Assembly (NCBI RefSeq): GCF_030268965.1
Contig: NZ_BSSE01000028.1
Coordinates: 1 to 64,000, forward strand
Source of the DNA: Microtetraspora sp. NBRC 16547
Lineage (GTDB): Bacteria; Actinomycetota; Actinomycetes; Streptosporangiales; Streptosporangiaceae
Direction of reading: 5' to 3'
Length of the DNA stretch: 64,000 bases
Position 1 is the stretch's first letter. Every line of letters begins with the position of its first letter. A program made the position numbers and the translations under genes. This document shows, one piece after another, positions 20,607 to 29,301 of this stretch. Under the pieces are notes generated by a model that had not been told where the DNA came from, searched no databases, and saw only the letters and a program-made list of their open reading frames with translations.

Positions 20607-20661
20607 CCGGCTCCCCCGTGATCACGTTCGGTCGTTGCGGTCAGAGCCTATGCCTCGGGGC

Positions 20662-20695
20662 GATCACCCCGGCGGGCGCGCCCGCCGGGGTGATC
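20662..20695 (-). terminator. Perfect 17-bp palindromic hairpin
   Basis: The bases from 20662 to 20695 form a perfect palindrome with 17-base arms (outer bases GATCACCCCGGCGGGC). It lies 7 bases past the stop of the substrate-binding protein gene, the last gene of the reverse-strand ABC operon. It is most likely that operon's terminator. Confidence 0.8.
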
Positions 20696-20701
20696 ATCCG
20701 A

Positions 20702-21610
20702 TCAGACCAGCCCGTTCTGGGAGAGCCAGTCCTTGGCGACCACGGGCGGGTCGTCCTTGTCGACGGAGACGCGCTTCATCAACGTCACCAGCGTGGCGGT
20801 GTCGAGCTTGGCGGAGACGGCGTCGAGCGTGGAGGTGACCGTGTCGTCCACGCCCGGCTGGTAGACGAGCGGCGCGACGTTGTCCGCACCGAAGGCGTTC
20901 TTGGTGTCCTGGAGCGAGACGAGGCCGTTCAGCAGGATCTTCGGATCGGTGGTGAAGACGTTCCCCACCTGGACGGTGCCGCTCTTGATCGCGTCGGCCG
21001 TGGTGTCACCCGTGGGCTTCCACTCCTTGAACTCCAGGCCGTAGGCGTCCTTGAAGTTCTGCTCCTGGCGCTCCTTGAACTCCGGCGGGCCGCCCACGAC
21101 GAAGTCCTTCGACACCTTGGCCAGGTCCTCGATCGTGGTCAGGTTGTGCTTCGCGGCGGTCTCCTTGGTGACCGTCAGCGAGTTGTTGTCCTCGGCGGCG
21201 GCGGGCTGCAGGACCTCCAGCTCCGCGGGAAGCTCCTTCTTCAGCCCGGCGAGGATCTCGTCCTCGGTCTTGGCCGTGCTGGTCTTGTCCACGAACGCGA
21301 GCAGCGAGCCGATGTACTCCGGCAGCACGGTCAGGCCGCCACTCTTGATCTGGCCGTACACGATCTCGCGGCTGCCGATGTTGGGCTTCTCCTCGACGGT
21401 GACGCCCTTGGCCTGCAACGCCTGAGCGTAGATCGACGCGAGGAGCACACTCTCGGGGAAGTTGAACGAGCCCACGACCACCTTCTTCGCGTCCGCCGGG
21501 GCCGCGGACGCGCTCGTGGAGGACAGCGGATCCGATCCGCCGCCGCAGGCGGTCAAGGCGAGCGCCGCGGTCACGGCGACCGCCAGAGCGCTGACAAGGC
21601 GTTTCATCAT
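20702..21610 (-). CDS. Glycine betaine/osmoprotectant ABC transporter substrate-binding lipoprotein
   Basis: OpuAC/OsmF-type binding protein. The N-terminus is a lipoprotein signal with lipobox LTAC followed by GGGSDP, so it is tethered outside the membrane. The mature protein begins VVVGSFNFPESVLLASIYAQ, with PNIGSREIVYGQIKSG and LPEYIGSLLAF typical of the family. Two adjacent ATGs are possible; AAGGGA favours the second (21607). It is the last gene of a four-gene operon (ATPase, two permeases, binding protein). Uptake of betaine, choline or a similar compatible solute is inferred from the family. Confidence 0.9.
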   Translation of the reverse strand: MMKRLVSALAVAVTAALALTACGGGSDPLSSTSASAAPADAKKVVVGSFNFPESVLLASIYAQALQAKGVTVEEKPNIGSREIVYGQIKSGGLTVLPEYIGSLLAFVDKTSTAKTEDEILAGLKKELPAELEVLQPAAAEDNNSLTVTKETAAKHNLTTIEDLAKVSKDFVVGGPPEFKERQEQNFKDAYGLEFKEWKPTGDTTADAIKSGTVQVGNVFTTDPKILLNGLVSLQDTKNAFGADNVAPLVYQPGVDDTVTSTLDAVSAKLDTATLVTLMKRVSVDKDDPPVVAKDWLSQNGLV

Positions 21611-21642
21611 ATTCCCTTCACAATTGGGGGGTAAAGCATAGA

Positions 21643-22305
21643 TTACCGTGCCCGCCGGATGCCGGGCGAGACCGCTACCCGGGACAGCAGGGTGAACCCG
21701 GCTTGCGCCGCCAGGGCGAGCACGACGACGAGAAAGGCGCCGCCGATCGTGATCGTGTAGTTCTGGGTGGCGAGGCCGTCCATGATGAAGCGGCCCAGGC
21801 CGCCCAGGCCGACGTAGGCCGCGACGGTGGCCGTCGCCACCACCTGGATGGCCGCCAGCCGCAGTCCCAGGAGGATCAGCGGCAGCGCGACGGGGACGAG
21901 CACCTTGAAGAGGACCTGCGGTCCCCGCAGGCCCATGCCGTACGCCGCGTCGCGCAGGTCGGGGTCGACGCCGCGCACACCCTCGTACGTGTTGACCAGG
22001 ATGGGCGGCACCGCCAGCAGGACCAGCGGGATGAGCACCGGCCAGGCGCTGCCGACCCCGATGATCAGTACGACGAGCACGAGGATGCCGAGGGTGGGCA
22101 GCGCCCTGGCGACGTTCGCGCTGATCACGACGACGTGTGAGCCGCGGCCGGTGTGCCCGGCCCAGAGCCCGAGCGGGACCGCGACGGCCGTCGCCATCAG
22201 CAGCGCCACCACCGAGAACGCCAGGTGCTCAAGCAGCCGTACGGGGATCCCTCCCGGGCCGGACCAGTTCGCCGGATTCGAGAAGAAGTCGATCAGCCAG
22301 TTCAC
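21643..22305 (-). CDS. Glycine betaine-type ABC transporter permease
   Basis: A 220-aa inner-membrane permease with five or six helices. It has the BPD/OpuAB loop (ALPLILLGLRLAAIQVVATA) and GLGGLGRFIMDGL. The GTG start at 22305 overlaps the stop of the preceding permease (GTGA), indicating translational coupling. It begins VNWLIDFFSNPANWSGPGG. With the neighbouring permease it should form the heterodimeric membrane pore. Confidence 0.9.
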   Translation of the reverse strand: MNWLIDFFSNPANWSGPGGIPVRLLEHLAFSVVALLMATAVAVPLGLWAGHTGRGSHVVVISANVARALPTLGILVLVVLIIGVGSAWPVLIPLVLLAVPPILVNTYEGVRGVDPDLRDAAYGMGLRGPQVLFKVLVPVALPLILLGLRLAAIQVVATATVAAYVGLGGLGRFIMDGLATQNYTITIGGAFLVVVLALAAQAGFTLLSRVAVSPGIRRAR

Positions 22306-22964
22306 GTGCGCCTCCACGGGGTCAGCAGCCGCTGCGCCAGCACGAGCAGGCCGTCCGCGATCACGGCGAGCAGGACGGTCGCCACGATGCCGACCACGAT
22401 GGGCGTGGTGAACTGCCGCTGCCACCCGTCGATGAACAGGTAGCCGAGCCCGCCCTGTCCGATGAGCGCGCCGACGCTGACCAGGCTGATGCTGGAGACG
22501 GTGGCGACCCGGAGACCGGCCAGCACGACGGGCACGGCCAAAGGCAGCTCGACCCGCACCAACCGGCGCAGCGGGGTGAAGCCCATGGCGACCGCCGAAT
22601 TCCGGACGTGGTCCGGGATCGAGGTGAGCCCGTCCACGACGGTCGGGACCAGGACCGCCAGCGAGTAGAACGTGAGCGGCACGATGACCGTCGCCTGTCC
22701 GAGGCCGGTGATCGCGAGCATCACGATGAAGACCGCGATCGACGGCAGCGAGTAGACGATGTTCATCACGCTCACCGTCGGCTGGTAGAGCCATCGCCAG
22801 CGGGCGCTCGCCAGGCCGATGGGCAGCGCGAGCAGCAACCCGAAGAGCACGGGGAGGAACGCCATGACAACGTGCGACTCCAGCAGTGCGACGATGCTGT
22901 CCGGCCGCCCGGTGTCCCAGTTGCGCCAGATCCAGTCCCATCGCACCAGGGGTTCGTCACCCAT
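22302..22964 (-). CDS. Glycine betaine-type ABC transporter permease
   Basis: A 220-aa membrane permease paralogous to the next gene, with AVMGF-like coupling loop residues (NSAVAMGFTPLRRLVRVELP) and GQGGLGYLFIDGW. The ATG at 22964 has GGAGG six bases upstream and overlaps the end of the ATPase gene by 8 bases. A longer open frame upstream is only the reverse-strand ATPase tail read in another frame. Confidence 0.9.
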   Translation of the reverse strand: MGDEPLVRWDWIWRNWDTGRPDSIVALLESHVVMAFLPVLFGLLLALPIGLASARWRWLYQPTVSVMNIVYSLPSIAVFIVMLAITGLGQATVIVPLTFYSLAVLVPTVVDGLTSIPDHVRNSAVAMGFTPLRRLVRVELPLAVPVVLAGLRVATVSSISLVSVGALIGQGGLGYLFIDGWQRQFTTPIVVGIVATVLLAVIADGLLVLAQRLLTPWRRT

Positions 22965-24114
22965 GCGGGTCCTCCCCGCGCGCGGGATCCGCACCCCGGG
23001 ACTCATCCCGGGACTCTTCGTGCGCGGGATCCGCATCCGGGGACTCATGCCGGGACTCTTCGTGCGCGGGTCCTCCGCGCGGGTCGCCGGGGTCCGGCGC
23101 GGCGGAGCGCGCGGCGTACTGCCCCAGCACCTCGTCCAGCGCCTCGCGGGTGGCCACACCGATCACCCCGCCGTCCTCGTCGACCGCAACGGCGTTCCCG
23201 TTGGGCGCCAGCAGGGCCGCGTCCAGTGCCGCGCGCAGCGAGTCACGCTCCGGATCGAAGGTCCCGTACGGCAGGAGCCCCTCGTCGGCCCGCCAGCCCA
23301 GCGGGCGGCCGGAGGCGTCCACCGCGAGGTCGGCGGGAGCCGCACTCAGCCGGACGTCCTTGGCGGGGATGAACGAGAGACGGCGGATGCCCCGGTCACG
23401 GCCGAGGAACTCGCGGACGAAATCGTCCGCGGGCGCGGTCAGCAGCGTCGCGGGGCCCGCCATCTGGGCGAGACGGCCACCCACACGCAGGACGGCGACC
23501 ATGTCGCCCAGCTTGATCGCCTCGTCGATGTCGTGCGTGACGAACACGATCGTCTTCTGCAGGTCCGACTGGAGACGGAGCAACTCCTCCTGCAGGCTCG
23601 CCCGGACAACCGGATCGACCGCGCTGAACGGCTCGTCCATCAGCAGCACGGGCGGGTCGGCGGCGAGCGCCCGCGCCACGCCCACCCGCTGCTGCTGGCC
23701 ACCGGAGAGCTGGTACGGATAGCGCCGCGCCAGGTCGGAGTCCAGCCCCACCCGTTCGAGCAACTCCATCGCCCGGGCCCGGGCCCGCTTCTTGTCCCAG
23801 CCGAGCAGGTACGGCACGGTCGCCACGTTGTCCACGATCTTGCGATGCGGGAACAGGCCCGCCTGCTGGATGACGTATCCGATGCCCCGGCGAAGGGTGG
23901 GCGGGTCGATCTCCCGCACGTCCTGGCCGTCCAGGAGGATCCGCCCCTCCGTGGCGTCGATCATCCGATTGATCATCCGTAGCGACGTCGTCTTGCCACA
24001 TCCCGACGGGCCGACGAACACCGTGATCGCCCCCGTGGGCGCCTCAAGACTGAGGTCGTCCACCGCGACGGTTCCGTCGGCGTAGCGCTTGGTGACGCCT
24101 TCAAATGTGATCAC
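22957..24114 (-). CDS. Glycine betaine-type ABC transporter ATP-binding protein with CBS region
   Basis: ATPase of the osmoprotectant importer: Walker A GPSGCGKTT, signature LSGGQQQRVG, Walker B VLLMDEPFSAVDP and switch His in VTHDIDEA. Residues from about 250 to 340 correspond to a CBS-type regulatory module, as in OpuA-class ATPases that sense ionic strength. The last 40 residues are a low-complexity acidic/histidine tail (PAHEESR repeated) encoded by a 42-base tandem duplication. The start is GTG 24114. It is the first gene of the operon. Confidence 0.92.
   Translation of the reverse strand: MITFEGVTKRYADGTVAVDDLSLEAPTGAITVFVGPSGCGKTTSLRMINRMIDATEGRILLDGQDVREIDPPTLRRGIGYVIQQAGLFPHRKIVDNVATVPYLLGWDKKRARARAMELLERVGLDSDLARRYPYQLSGGQQQRVGVARALAADPPVLLMDEPFSAVDPVVRASLQEELLRLQSDLQKTIVFVTHDIDEAIKLGDMVAVLRVGGRLAQMAGPATLLTAPADDFVREFLGRDRGIRRLSFIPAKDVRLSAAPADLAVDASGRPLGWRADEGLLPYGTFDPERDSLRAALDAALLAPNGNAVAVDEDGGVIGVATREALDEVLGQYAARSAAPDPGDPRGGPAHEESRHESPDADPAHEESRDESRGADPARGEDPHG
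22980..23063. repeat. 42-bp tandem duplication in the ABC ATPase tail
   Basis: Two near-identical 42-base units (22980-23021, 23022-23063) are followed by the start of a third. They keep the reading frame and encode 14-residue units beginning PAHEESR at the extreme C-terminus of the ABC ATPase, just before the next gene's start. Confidence 0.85.
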
Positions 24115-24177
24115 AGGAACCTCGTCCTTCGAGAGTTTGCGATCACGTCAACAACCCTGAGGCCCCTACCGTTCCCC

Positions 24178-24190
24178 TGAGCACTGCTCA
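24178..24190. promoter_or_regulatory. Short palindrome in a divergent promoter region
   Basis: TGAGCACTGCTCA is a 6+6 palindrome with one central base. It lies in the 277-base gap between the ABC operon and the sigma-like gene. The position would suit an operator for the ABC operon, whose GTG is 64 bases away. Only one copy was seen, so this is a suggestion. Confidence 0.3.
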
Positions 24191-24391
24191 GCCACATGAT
24201 CCTCCCAACCAGCCTATGCGGGCATCTCGCCCGTCGTGTCCCATCTCTGGAAGAAATGGAACGGATGAATGCTCTCCTAAATTACTTACTAAATGTCTAT
24301 CAAAGACACTTCGAATAGTGCGGTGGCCCCTGGGCACCCGGCATGATTGACTACACTCTCAAGACTCGCACCAACCTCAGAGGAACCGGCC

Positions 24392-26248
24392 GTGACAACA
24401 CCGCTCACCGGTCAGCGGACCCGCAGTGAGCTGATCGCCGAGCTCTACGAACGTCACGCCGCCGGGCTGTTCGCTTACTGCCACGACCAGCTCGGCGAGA
24501 CGAGCTCCGCCGCCGACGCGGTGGTGTCCGTCTTCACCGGAGTGCCGACCGACCCCTCCCCCGCGCGCGCCGCGCTGTACGCCCTCGCCCGGCGCGAGAT
24601 CTACCGCCGGGACGTCAGCTACGCGCTACCGGCAGTGGACTCGGTCGCCGACCCGGCCACCGCGCTGATCGAGCGAGTCTTCCGTGACATCCGCCCCCAC
24701 CAGCGGGAAGTCCTCCTCCTGTCCGCCGTCTGCGGCCTGACCACCAGTGAGCTCTCCTGGGTGTTCGAGGTCGCCACCGACACCGCGGCCGAGCTCACAC
24801 TCAGCGCGCGCCGCCGCTTTTCCCAGACTCTCATCACCGCGACGACCGCGGCCCGGTCGGCCCCGTACGTGCCAGTGGGCGTCGCCGAGGTCTACGACGC
24901 CATCGTCGTCTCGCCGATCGAGGACGTGCTGGCCCGGCTGCCCTGGCGCCGCCCCGCCGCCGCGGTGCGGGCCCGGGTGCTGTCCTCCCTCCCCATGGAG
25001 GAGCCCGGCGACAGCGCCGCCGTCGCGGCCGCCCCTACGACACTGCCGACGAGGAAGCTGTGGCCGACCACGCCCGCGTGGCCGCTGCCGCTCACCGACC
25101 CCAACCAGGTCACCAACACGTGCGTGCTGCCCGCGGAGGCCCTCGCACCGCCGCAGCCCGGACGCAGGTCCAAGCACGAGGCGACGACCGAGCCGATGCC
25201 CCGGCTGCGCCCCTCGCTCTTGGCGGCGTTCACCGACCGGAAGCGACGCGCCGCACAGACTCCCGCTTCCGCCGGGGAGGCTCCGGCTTCGGGCAAGCAG
25301 GCTCCGGCTTCCGCCGGGGAGGCTCCGGCTTCCGCCGGGGAGGCTCCGGCTTCGAGAGAACAGGCTTCGGCTCCGGCCGGGCGGGATCTGACCGTTACGG
25401 ACGCCCCGCCGTCCACACCCACCTTGCCCGCCCCGCCGGCCTTGCCCGCTCCGCGCGAGTCAGCACTCCCGGCCACGGTCGAGATGGCTTCCCCGGCCGC
25501 TGAGACGGCGGCACCGCGCCACTCGGCCACAGCGGATTCGACGGCTTCGTGGGGCTCCGCGCTCTATCCCTTCTCCTCGTCCGACCAGACGCCCTCGATC
25601 GGGCAGGCTTCCTTGGCCGGGGAGGTCGTCTCGCCTCGCCGTGATCCCTCCGCTCACGAGGCCTTCCCCACCGAGGCGATGCCCCCGATCTCGGGGGCAT
25701 CCACCGTCTCGGGCGACGCGGTGACATTCGACGCCGTGACATTCGACACCGTGACATTCGACGCGGTGACATTCGACGCGTTCCGCCCCGCCGAGGAGAC
25801 GTCGGCCGCACCGGCGGCCTTCCCGGCCCTGACGAGCTTCCCGGCCTTGACAGACTCCCCGGCTCCGGCGATCGAGGCGGCGCCCGCCGCCGAGACCCGC
25901 GTCACGGAGCCGGACGCCGTGCCGGCCGAGCTCGCCGAACCCTCCGAGGGCGGTACGACCGCCGGAGACGGCACGGCCACCGGAGACCGCAAGGCGGCCA
26001 AGCAGCGCAAGGCGGCGGCCAAGAAGGCGCTCAAGGCCGCGACCAAGGCCTCGGCCAAGGCGTCCGAGTCGTCCAAGGCCAAGGCCAAGGACGCGGTCTC
26101 GGTCCCGGCGAAGGCGAAGGGCAAGGCGAAGCCCGGAAAGCGCCGAGAGCGCCACTACGACTGGGCCTGGGAGCTCGTAGGCTTCCTGATCTGCGTGGCG
26201 ATCGCACTGATCGTCTTCTTCTCGATGCCCACGTTCACCACTCCCTGA
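24392..26248 (+). CDS. Sigma-factor-like protein with C-terminal membrane anchor
   Basis: Residues about 5-45 (RSELIAELYERHAAGLFAYC and following) resemble sigma-70 region 2 of ECF factors. Residues about 90-155 (RDIRPHQREVLLLSAVCGLT and following) resemble region 4 with a weak helix-turn-helix. A roughly 400-residue linker follows, rich in Ala, Pro and Thr, with tandem repeats (ASAGEAP; AVTFD) and then a Lys/Ala-rich stretch. One membrane helix (WELVGFLICVAIALIVFFSM) ends the chain. GTG 24392 is chosen because GAGGA lies 7 bases upstream; homology also starts there. Whether it binds RNA polymerase is unknown; both sigma regions look divergent. Confidence 0.75.
   Translation: MTTPLTGQRTRSELIAELYERHAAGLFAYCHDQLGETSSAADAVVSVFTGVPTDPSPARAALYALARREIYRRDVSYALPAVDSVADPATALIERVFRDIRPHQREVLLLSAVCGLTTSELSWVFEVATDTAAELTLSARRRFSQTLITATTAARSAPYVPVGVAEVYDAIVVSPIEDVLARLPWRRPAAAVRARVLSSLPMEEPGDSAAVAAAPTTLPTRKLWPTTPAWPLPLTDPNQVTNTCVLPAEALAPPQPGRRSKHEATTEPMPRLRPSLLAAFTDRKRRAAQTPASAGEAPASGKQAPASAGEAPASAGEAPASREQASAPAGRDLTVTDAPPSTPTLPAPPALPAPRESALPATVEMASPAAETAAPRHSATADSTASWGSALYPFSSSDQTPSIGQASLAGEVVSPRRDPSAHEAFPTEAMPPISGASTVSGDAVTFDAVTFDTVTFDAVTFDAFRPAEETSAAPAAFPALTSFPALTDSPAPAIEAAPAAETRVTEPDAVPAELAEPSEGGTTAGDGTATGDRKAAKQRKAAAKKALKAATKASAKASESSKAKAKDAVSVPAKAKGKAKPGKRRERHYDWAWELVGFLICVAIALIVFFSMPTFTTP
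25265..25369. repeat. 21-bp repeats encoding ASAGEAP
   Basis: Five consecutive 21-base units in frame encode ASAGEAP, ASGKQAP, ASAGEAP, ASAGEAP and ASREQAS in the linker of the sigma-like membrane protein. Three units are almost identical, so expansion is recent. Confidence 0.8.
25718..25777. repeat. 15-bp repeats encoding AVTFD
   Basis: Four 15-base units (GCGGTGACATTCGAC with changes only in the first two bases) encode four AVTFD-type pentapeptides in the same linker. It is a coding minisatellite. Confidence 0.85.
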
Positions 26249-26390
26249 CCTTCCGGAAGCCTCCGGTCCGGCCGACCGAGGCGAGCATCAAGACCGGCCG
26301 AGCCAGTACGCCGGTCGAGCGTCAGGGCACGCCGGGCGTCAGGGCGGGCCAGGGTGCTCCGCCCAAGAGTCAGGCCCCGGGGCGCGAACC

Positions 26391-26441
26391 GAGCGTCAGG
26401 GCCGGGCGAGCGTCAGGGCCGGGCGAGCGTCAGGGCTGGGC
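26391..26441. repeat. 17-bp intergenic tandem repeat
   Basis: GAGCGTCAGGGCCGGGC occurs at 26391 and 26408 and begins again at 26425 with one change. Looser copies of GCGTCAGGGC lie further left (about 26319-26345). The array is between two convergent genes. Confidence 0.85.
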
Positions 26442-26602
26442 AGGCGCGGCCCCTCACCTGCCGCGATCACCCTGCCCACCAGCTCGTGCAGCGTCCTCTC
26501 CACGCCATCACGACCACCCGGCCCGTCGGGCTGTTCCGGCCCGTCCGGCCCTCCCGTGGTTCCCGCAACGCTTTCCCCACCGACGGGGCCCTGTGCGTTC
26601 AT
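26396..26602 (-). CDS. Short hypothetical frame downstream of acyl-CoA dehydrogenase
   Basis: A 68-codon reverse frame begins with ATG 25 bases after the acyl-CoA dehydrogenase stop and ends inside the 17-base repeats. Its middle, LHELVGRVIAAGEGPRL, resembles the N-terminus of MaoC-type hydratases (ChsH2-like) that usually follow such dehydrogenase pairs. It would then be a truncated relic. The remaining residues are Gly/Pro-rich and could be chance. It may not be a gene at all. The rest of the gap from 26249 to 26626 holds only repeats. Confidence 0.25.
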   Translation of the reverse strand: MNAQGPVGGESVAGTTGGPDGPEQPDGPGGRDGVERTLHELVGRVIAAGEGPRLPSPDARPALTLARP

Positions 26603-26636
26603 CGGGGTGCGTTCATCGGGGTGCGCTCATCGGGGC
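26595..26636. repeat. 14-bp tandem repeat across a stop codon
   Basis: Three 14-base units (GCGTTCATCGGGGT, twice identical, the third with two changes) run from 26595 to 26636. The third unit contains the stop codon of the acyl-CoA dehydrogenase gene at 26627-26629. The repeats therefore duplicate the 3' end of that gene. Confidence 0.85.
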
Positions 26637-27799
26637 GGCTTGGGGAGCTGGAGGCCGAGCATGGCGATCAGCTCGCGCTGGACCTCGTTGACCCCGCCGC
26701 CGAAGGTGAGCACGAGTGCGCCCTTGACGCCCCGGTCCACCCGCTCGATCAGGTCGCGCGTCTCCTCGTCCGCCGGATCGCCGTACCTGGCGATGGTGTC
26801 GCCGACGATGCGGCCGACGTCCTGCATTCGCTCGGAGGCGTAGATCTTGGTAGCGGACGCGTCGGGCGCTCCCAGCCACCCCAGGTCCATGTTGGCGGCC
26901 ACCTGCCAGTTCAGCAGTTCGTTGGTCCGGAAATATGCGTACACCTGGGCGATCGCGCGTCGTACCGCCGGGTTCTCGAAGAGCGGTCTGCCGTCACGGC
27001 CCGGCTTCCCCTTGGCCCACCTGAGGAACCGGACGTACGTGTGACCGATGTTGCCCGCCGGGCCGAGCGTCACCCGCTCGTGGTTGAGCTGGTTGACGAT
27101 CAGGTCCCAACCCTTGTTCACCTCGCCGACGACCATGTCCACGGGGACGCGGACATCGCTGTAGTACGTCGCGTTCGTGTGGTGCCGCCCGTCCATGGTG
27201 ATGATCGGCGTCCACGAGTAGCCGGGGTCGGCGCAGTCCACGATCATCATGGTGATCCCGCGATGTTTCTTCGCGGCGGGGTCGGTACGCGCGGCGAGCC
27301 AGACGTACTGCGCGTGGTGCGCGCCCGAGGTGAAGATCTTCTGCCCGTTGACCACGTAGTGGTCGCCGTCCCTGACCGCTGTGGTCCGCAGGGAAGCGAG
27401 GTCCGTACCCGCCTCCGGCTCGCTGTATCCGACCGCGAAGTGGCACTCGCCCGCGAGGATGCGTGGCAGGAAGAACTCCTTCTGCTCGGCGGTGCCGTAC
27501 TGCATGAGGGTCGGGCCCACGGTGCCGACCGTGATGATCGGGTACGGCACCTCGGCGAGCGCGATCTCGTTCGCGAATATCTGCTGTTCCAGCGGGCCGT
27601 AACCGCCGCCGCCGTACTCCTTGGGCCACCCGAGGCCGAGCTTGCCGTCCCGGCCGAGCCGCTTGCAGTGCTCCATGTACGCGGGGCCGAACGGGTCGGC
27701 GGCGATCTTCTCGCGATCCTCGGGGGTGATGCAGCCCGCGAAGTATTCGCGCAGCTCGTCGCGGATCCGGCGCTGCTCTCGCGTGAGTTCGATGAACAT
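26627..27799 (-). CDS. Acyl-CoA dehydrogenase, large-type subunit (FadE26/FadE29-like)
   Basis: A 390-aa flavoprotein dehydrogenase with the FAD/substrate motif VGYSEPEAGTDLASLRTTA and the C-terminal VNEVQRELIAMLGLQLPKPPR. These features are usual in the alpha2beta2 dehydrogenases that shorten steroid side chains in actinobacteria (ChsE types). The ATG at 27799 overlaps the stop of the partner gene (ATGA). The two proteins should form a heterotetramer, each supplying part of the active site. A steroid or other branched acyl-CoA substrate is inferred from the family and the KstR-like neighbour. Confidence 0.88.
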   Translation of the reverse strand: MFIELTREQRRIRDELREYFAGCITPEDREKIAADPFGPAYMEHCKRLGRDGKLGLGWPKEYGGGGYGPLEQQIFANEIALAEVPYPIITVGTVGPTLMQYGTAEQKEFFLPRILAGECHFAVGYSEPEAGTDLASLRTTAVRDGDHYVVNGQKIFTSGAHHAQYVWLAARTDPAAKKHRGITMMIVDCADPGYSWTPIITMDGRHHTNATYYSDVRVPVDMVVGEVNKGWDLIVNQLNHERVTLGPAGNIGHTYVRFLRWAKGKPGRDGRPLFENPAVRRAIAQVYAYFRTNELLNWQVAANMDLGWLGAPDASATKIYASERMQDVGRIVGDTIARYGDPADEETRDLIERVDRGVKGALVLTFGGGVNEVQRELIAMLGLQLPKPPR

Positions 27800-28869
27800 C
27801 AGACCAGGGCTCCGATCAGGTCGAGCTGGGCCTCCGCGCCGCCGAGCAGGTGGGCGGCGTGCTTGCCCCAGGCGAAGTAACGGTGCAGCGGATAGGTCAC
27901 GTCGAGGCCCATGCCGCCGTGCAGGTGCTGGCAGGTGTAGAGGGCTCTCACGACGGAGTCCGACGCGGTGTACGCCGCTATCGCCAGGTCCTCTTCGGCG
28001 GGCAGCCCCTCGGCCAGCCGCCACACACCCGACCAGACGGCCACGTCGATGGCCCGTGCCGCGATGTAGACGTCGGCGATCTGCATGGTCACCGCCTGGA
28101 ACTCGGCCAGTGCCCGATCGAACTGCCTGCGCGTCCGGATGTAGTCGGTGGTGAGCTTGAGCGCGCCCGCCAGGACTCCGGAGGCGGTCGCCGTGATCCC
28201 CGCGAGGGCGTGCGACCGCAGCGTCTCGTAGGCCCGGCCGTCCGCCGCTCCGACGGGTTCTCCGGGGACGCCGTCCATGCTGATCACCGCGCCGGGTTCT
28301 CCGGTGGCCAGCGGCATGTCGTGAACGGTGACCGCTCCGGGATCGACGAGGAACAGCCCGACACCCGATCCCTCGACCTGCGCCGGCACGAGGATGCGCG
28401 ACGCCGCGGCGGCGTGGGAGACCATGCTCTTGTGCCCGGTGATCCGGCCGTCCCTCGCGATCGTCGCGGGCGGGTCGGAGAGGTCCGCACCGGGTTCGCG
28501 CAACGCGACCGCCAGCACGGCCGCCCCTTCGACCAGCGGCGCGAGCGCCGCCCTCTGCTCGGCCGTGCCGTATCGGCCGATCGTGAGCGCGGCGACCAGG
28601 CTGGACAGCGCGGGCACGGGAGCGACGTGGGCGCCGACCTCTCGGAGGATCACCGCCATCCCGACCGGGCCGAGCCCGGCGCCACCCGCCTCCTCAGGAA
28701 GGCACGCCCCGAGCAGCCCCGCCTGCGCCATCGCCGCCCAAAGCGCCGAGTCGTACGGCAGGCCCGACTCCTCATGCGCCTCGATCCTGGCGTGGGTGGC
28801 CATGCGCCCCAGGACGTCGGCGGTCAGGGCGCGTAACTCTGCCTGGGTCTCATCCAGGTTGAAGTCCAT
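27799..28869 (-). CDS. Acyl-CoA dehydrogenase, small-type subunit (FadE28-like)
   Basis: A 356-aa partner subunit. It begins MDFNLDETQAELRALTADVL and ends with TCQHLHGGMGLDVTYPLHRYF, a flavin-site motif of the family. Its middle sheet domain is shorter and more divergent than in homotetrameric enzymes, as in heterotetrameric ACADs. ATG 28869 is chosen because GGAG lies 7 bases upstream. The open frame continues upstream through a repeated HDPE stretch encoded by 12-base DNA repeats (about 28911-28942), which I regard as non-coding. Confidence 0.87.
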   Translation of the reverse strand: MDFNLDETQAELRALTADVLGRMATHARIEAHEESGLPYDSALWAAMAQAGLLGACLPEEAGGAGLGPVGMAVILREVGAHVAPVPALSSLVAALTIGRYGTAEQRAALAPLVEGAAVLAVALREPGADLSDPPATIARDGRITGHKSMVSHAAAASRILVPAQVEGSGVGLFLVDPGAVTVHDMPLATGEPGAVISMDGVPGEPVGAADGRAYETLRSHALAGITATASGVLAGALKLTTDYIRTRRQFDRALAEFQAVTMQIADVYIAARAIDVAVWSGVWRLAEGLPAEEDLAIAAYTASDSVVRALYTCQHLHGGMGLDVTYPLHRYFAWGKHAAHLLGGAEAQLDLIGALV

Positions 28870-29094
28870 CAGATCTCCAGAAAGTCGTAGCGGGCCAACG
28901 CGTTCGCGTTCCGGGTCGTGTTCCGGGTCGTGTTCCAGGTCATGTGGTGGGGCACTGCGGGAGGCGCCCACCTGGATCTCTTCGGTCACCGCGCGGGACA
29001 TGTGCGGTCATCCCGGCGGCCGCCGGACCGGCACGGCACCCCGCCACGGCATCGCTCACACCGGCCTCCTCCGCAGGACACTCCAACCGCAAAG

Positions 29095-29108
29095 TAGAAC
29101 AGGGTCTA
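29095..29108. promoter_or_regulatory. KstR-like dyad between acyl-CoA dehydrogenase operon and kstR-like gene
   Basis: TAGAACAGGGTCTA matches TnnAACnnGTTnnA at all fixed positions but one. It lies in the roughly 430-base gap between the divergent dehydrogenase pair (start 28869) and the TetR gene. A second core, AACGTGTT at 29231-29238, lies near the TetR start but lacks the outer T and A. Either could serve autoregulation. The rest of the gap (28870-29301) shows only short 12-base repeats near 28911-28942. Confidence 0.45.
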
Positions 29109-29301
29109 ATCTCTGTCCAGAGCGCGAGACCGCAATCTGGTCAGGACATCCGACCGAAACAAGAAAGACATGCAAGGACGACCCTCTTTGTGACTGGTGA
29201 GTAACCATCCAGCAGGAGAAGAAGTCAGATAACGTGTTCTTATGCGTATCCCGGATGCCGTCAGAGAGGCCGCGACGCCGGGCCCGGAAGGGGCAGCCAG
29301 C

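Noticed and set aside
28870-29001. N-terminal extension of the small acyl-CoA dehydrogenase subunit with HDPE repeats
   Set aside because: A good ribosome site and family start at 28869; the extension comes from short DNA repeats.
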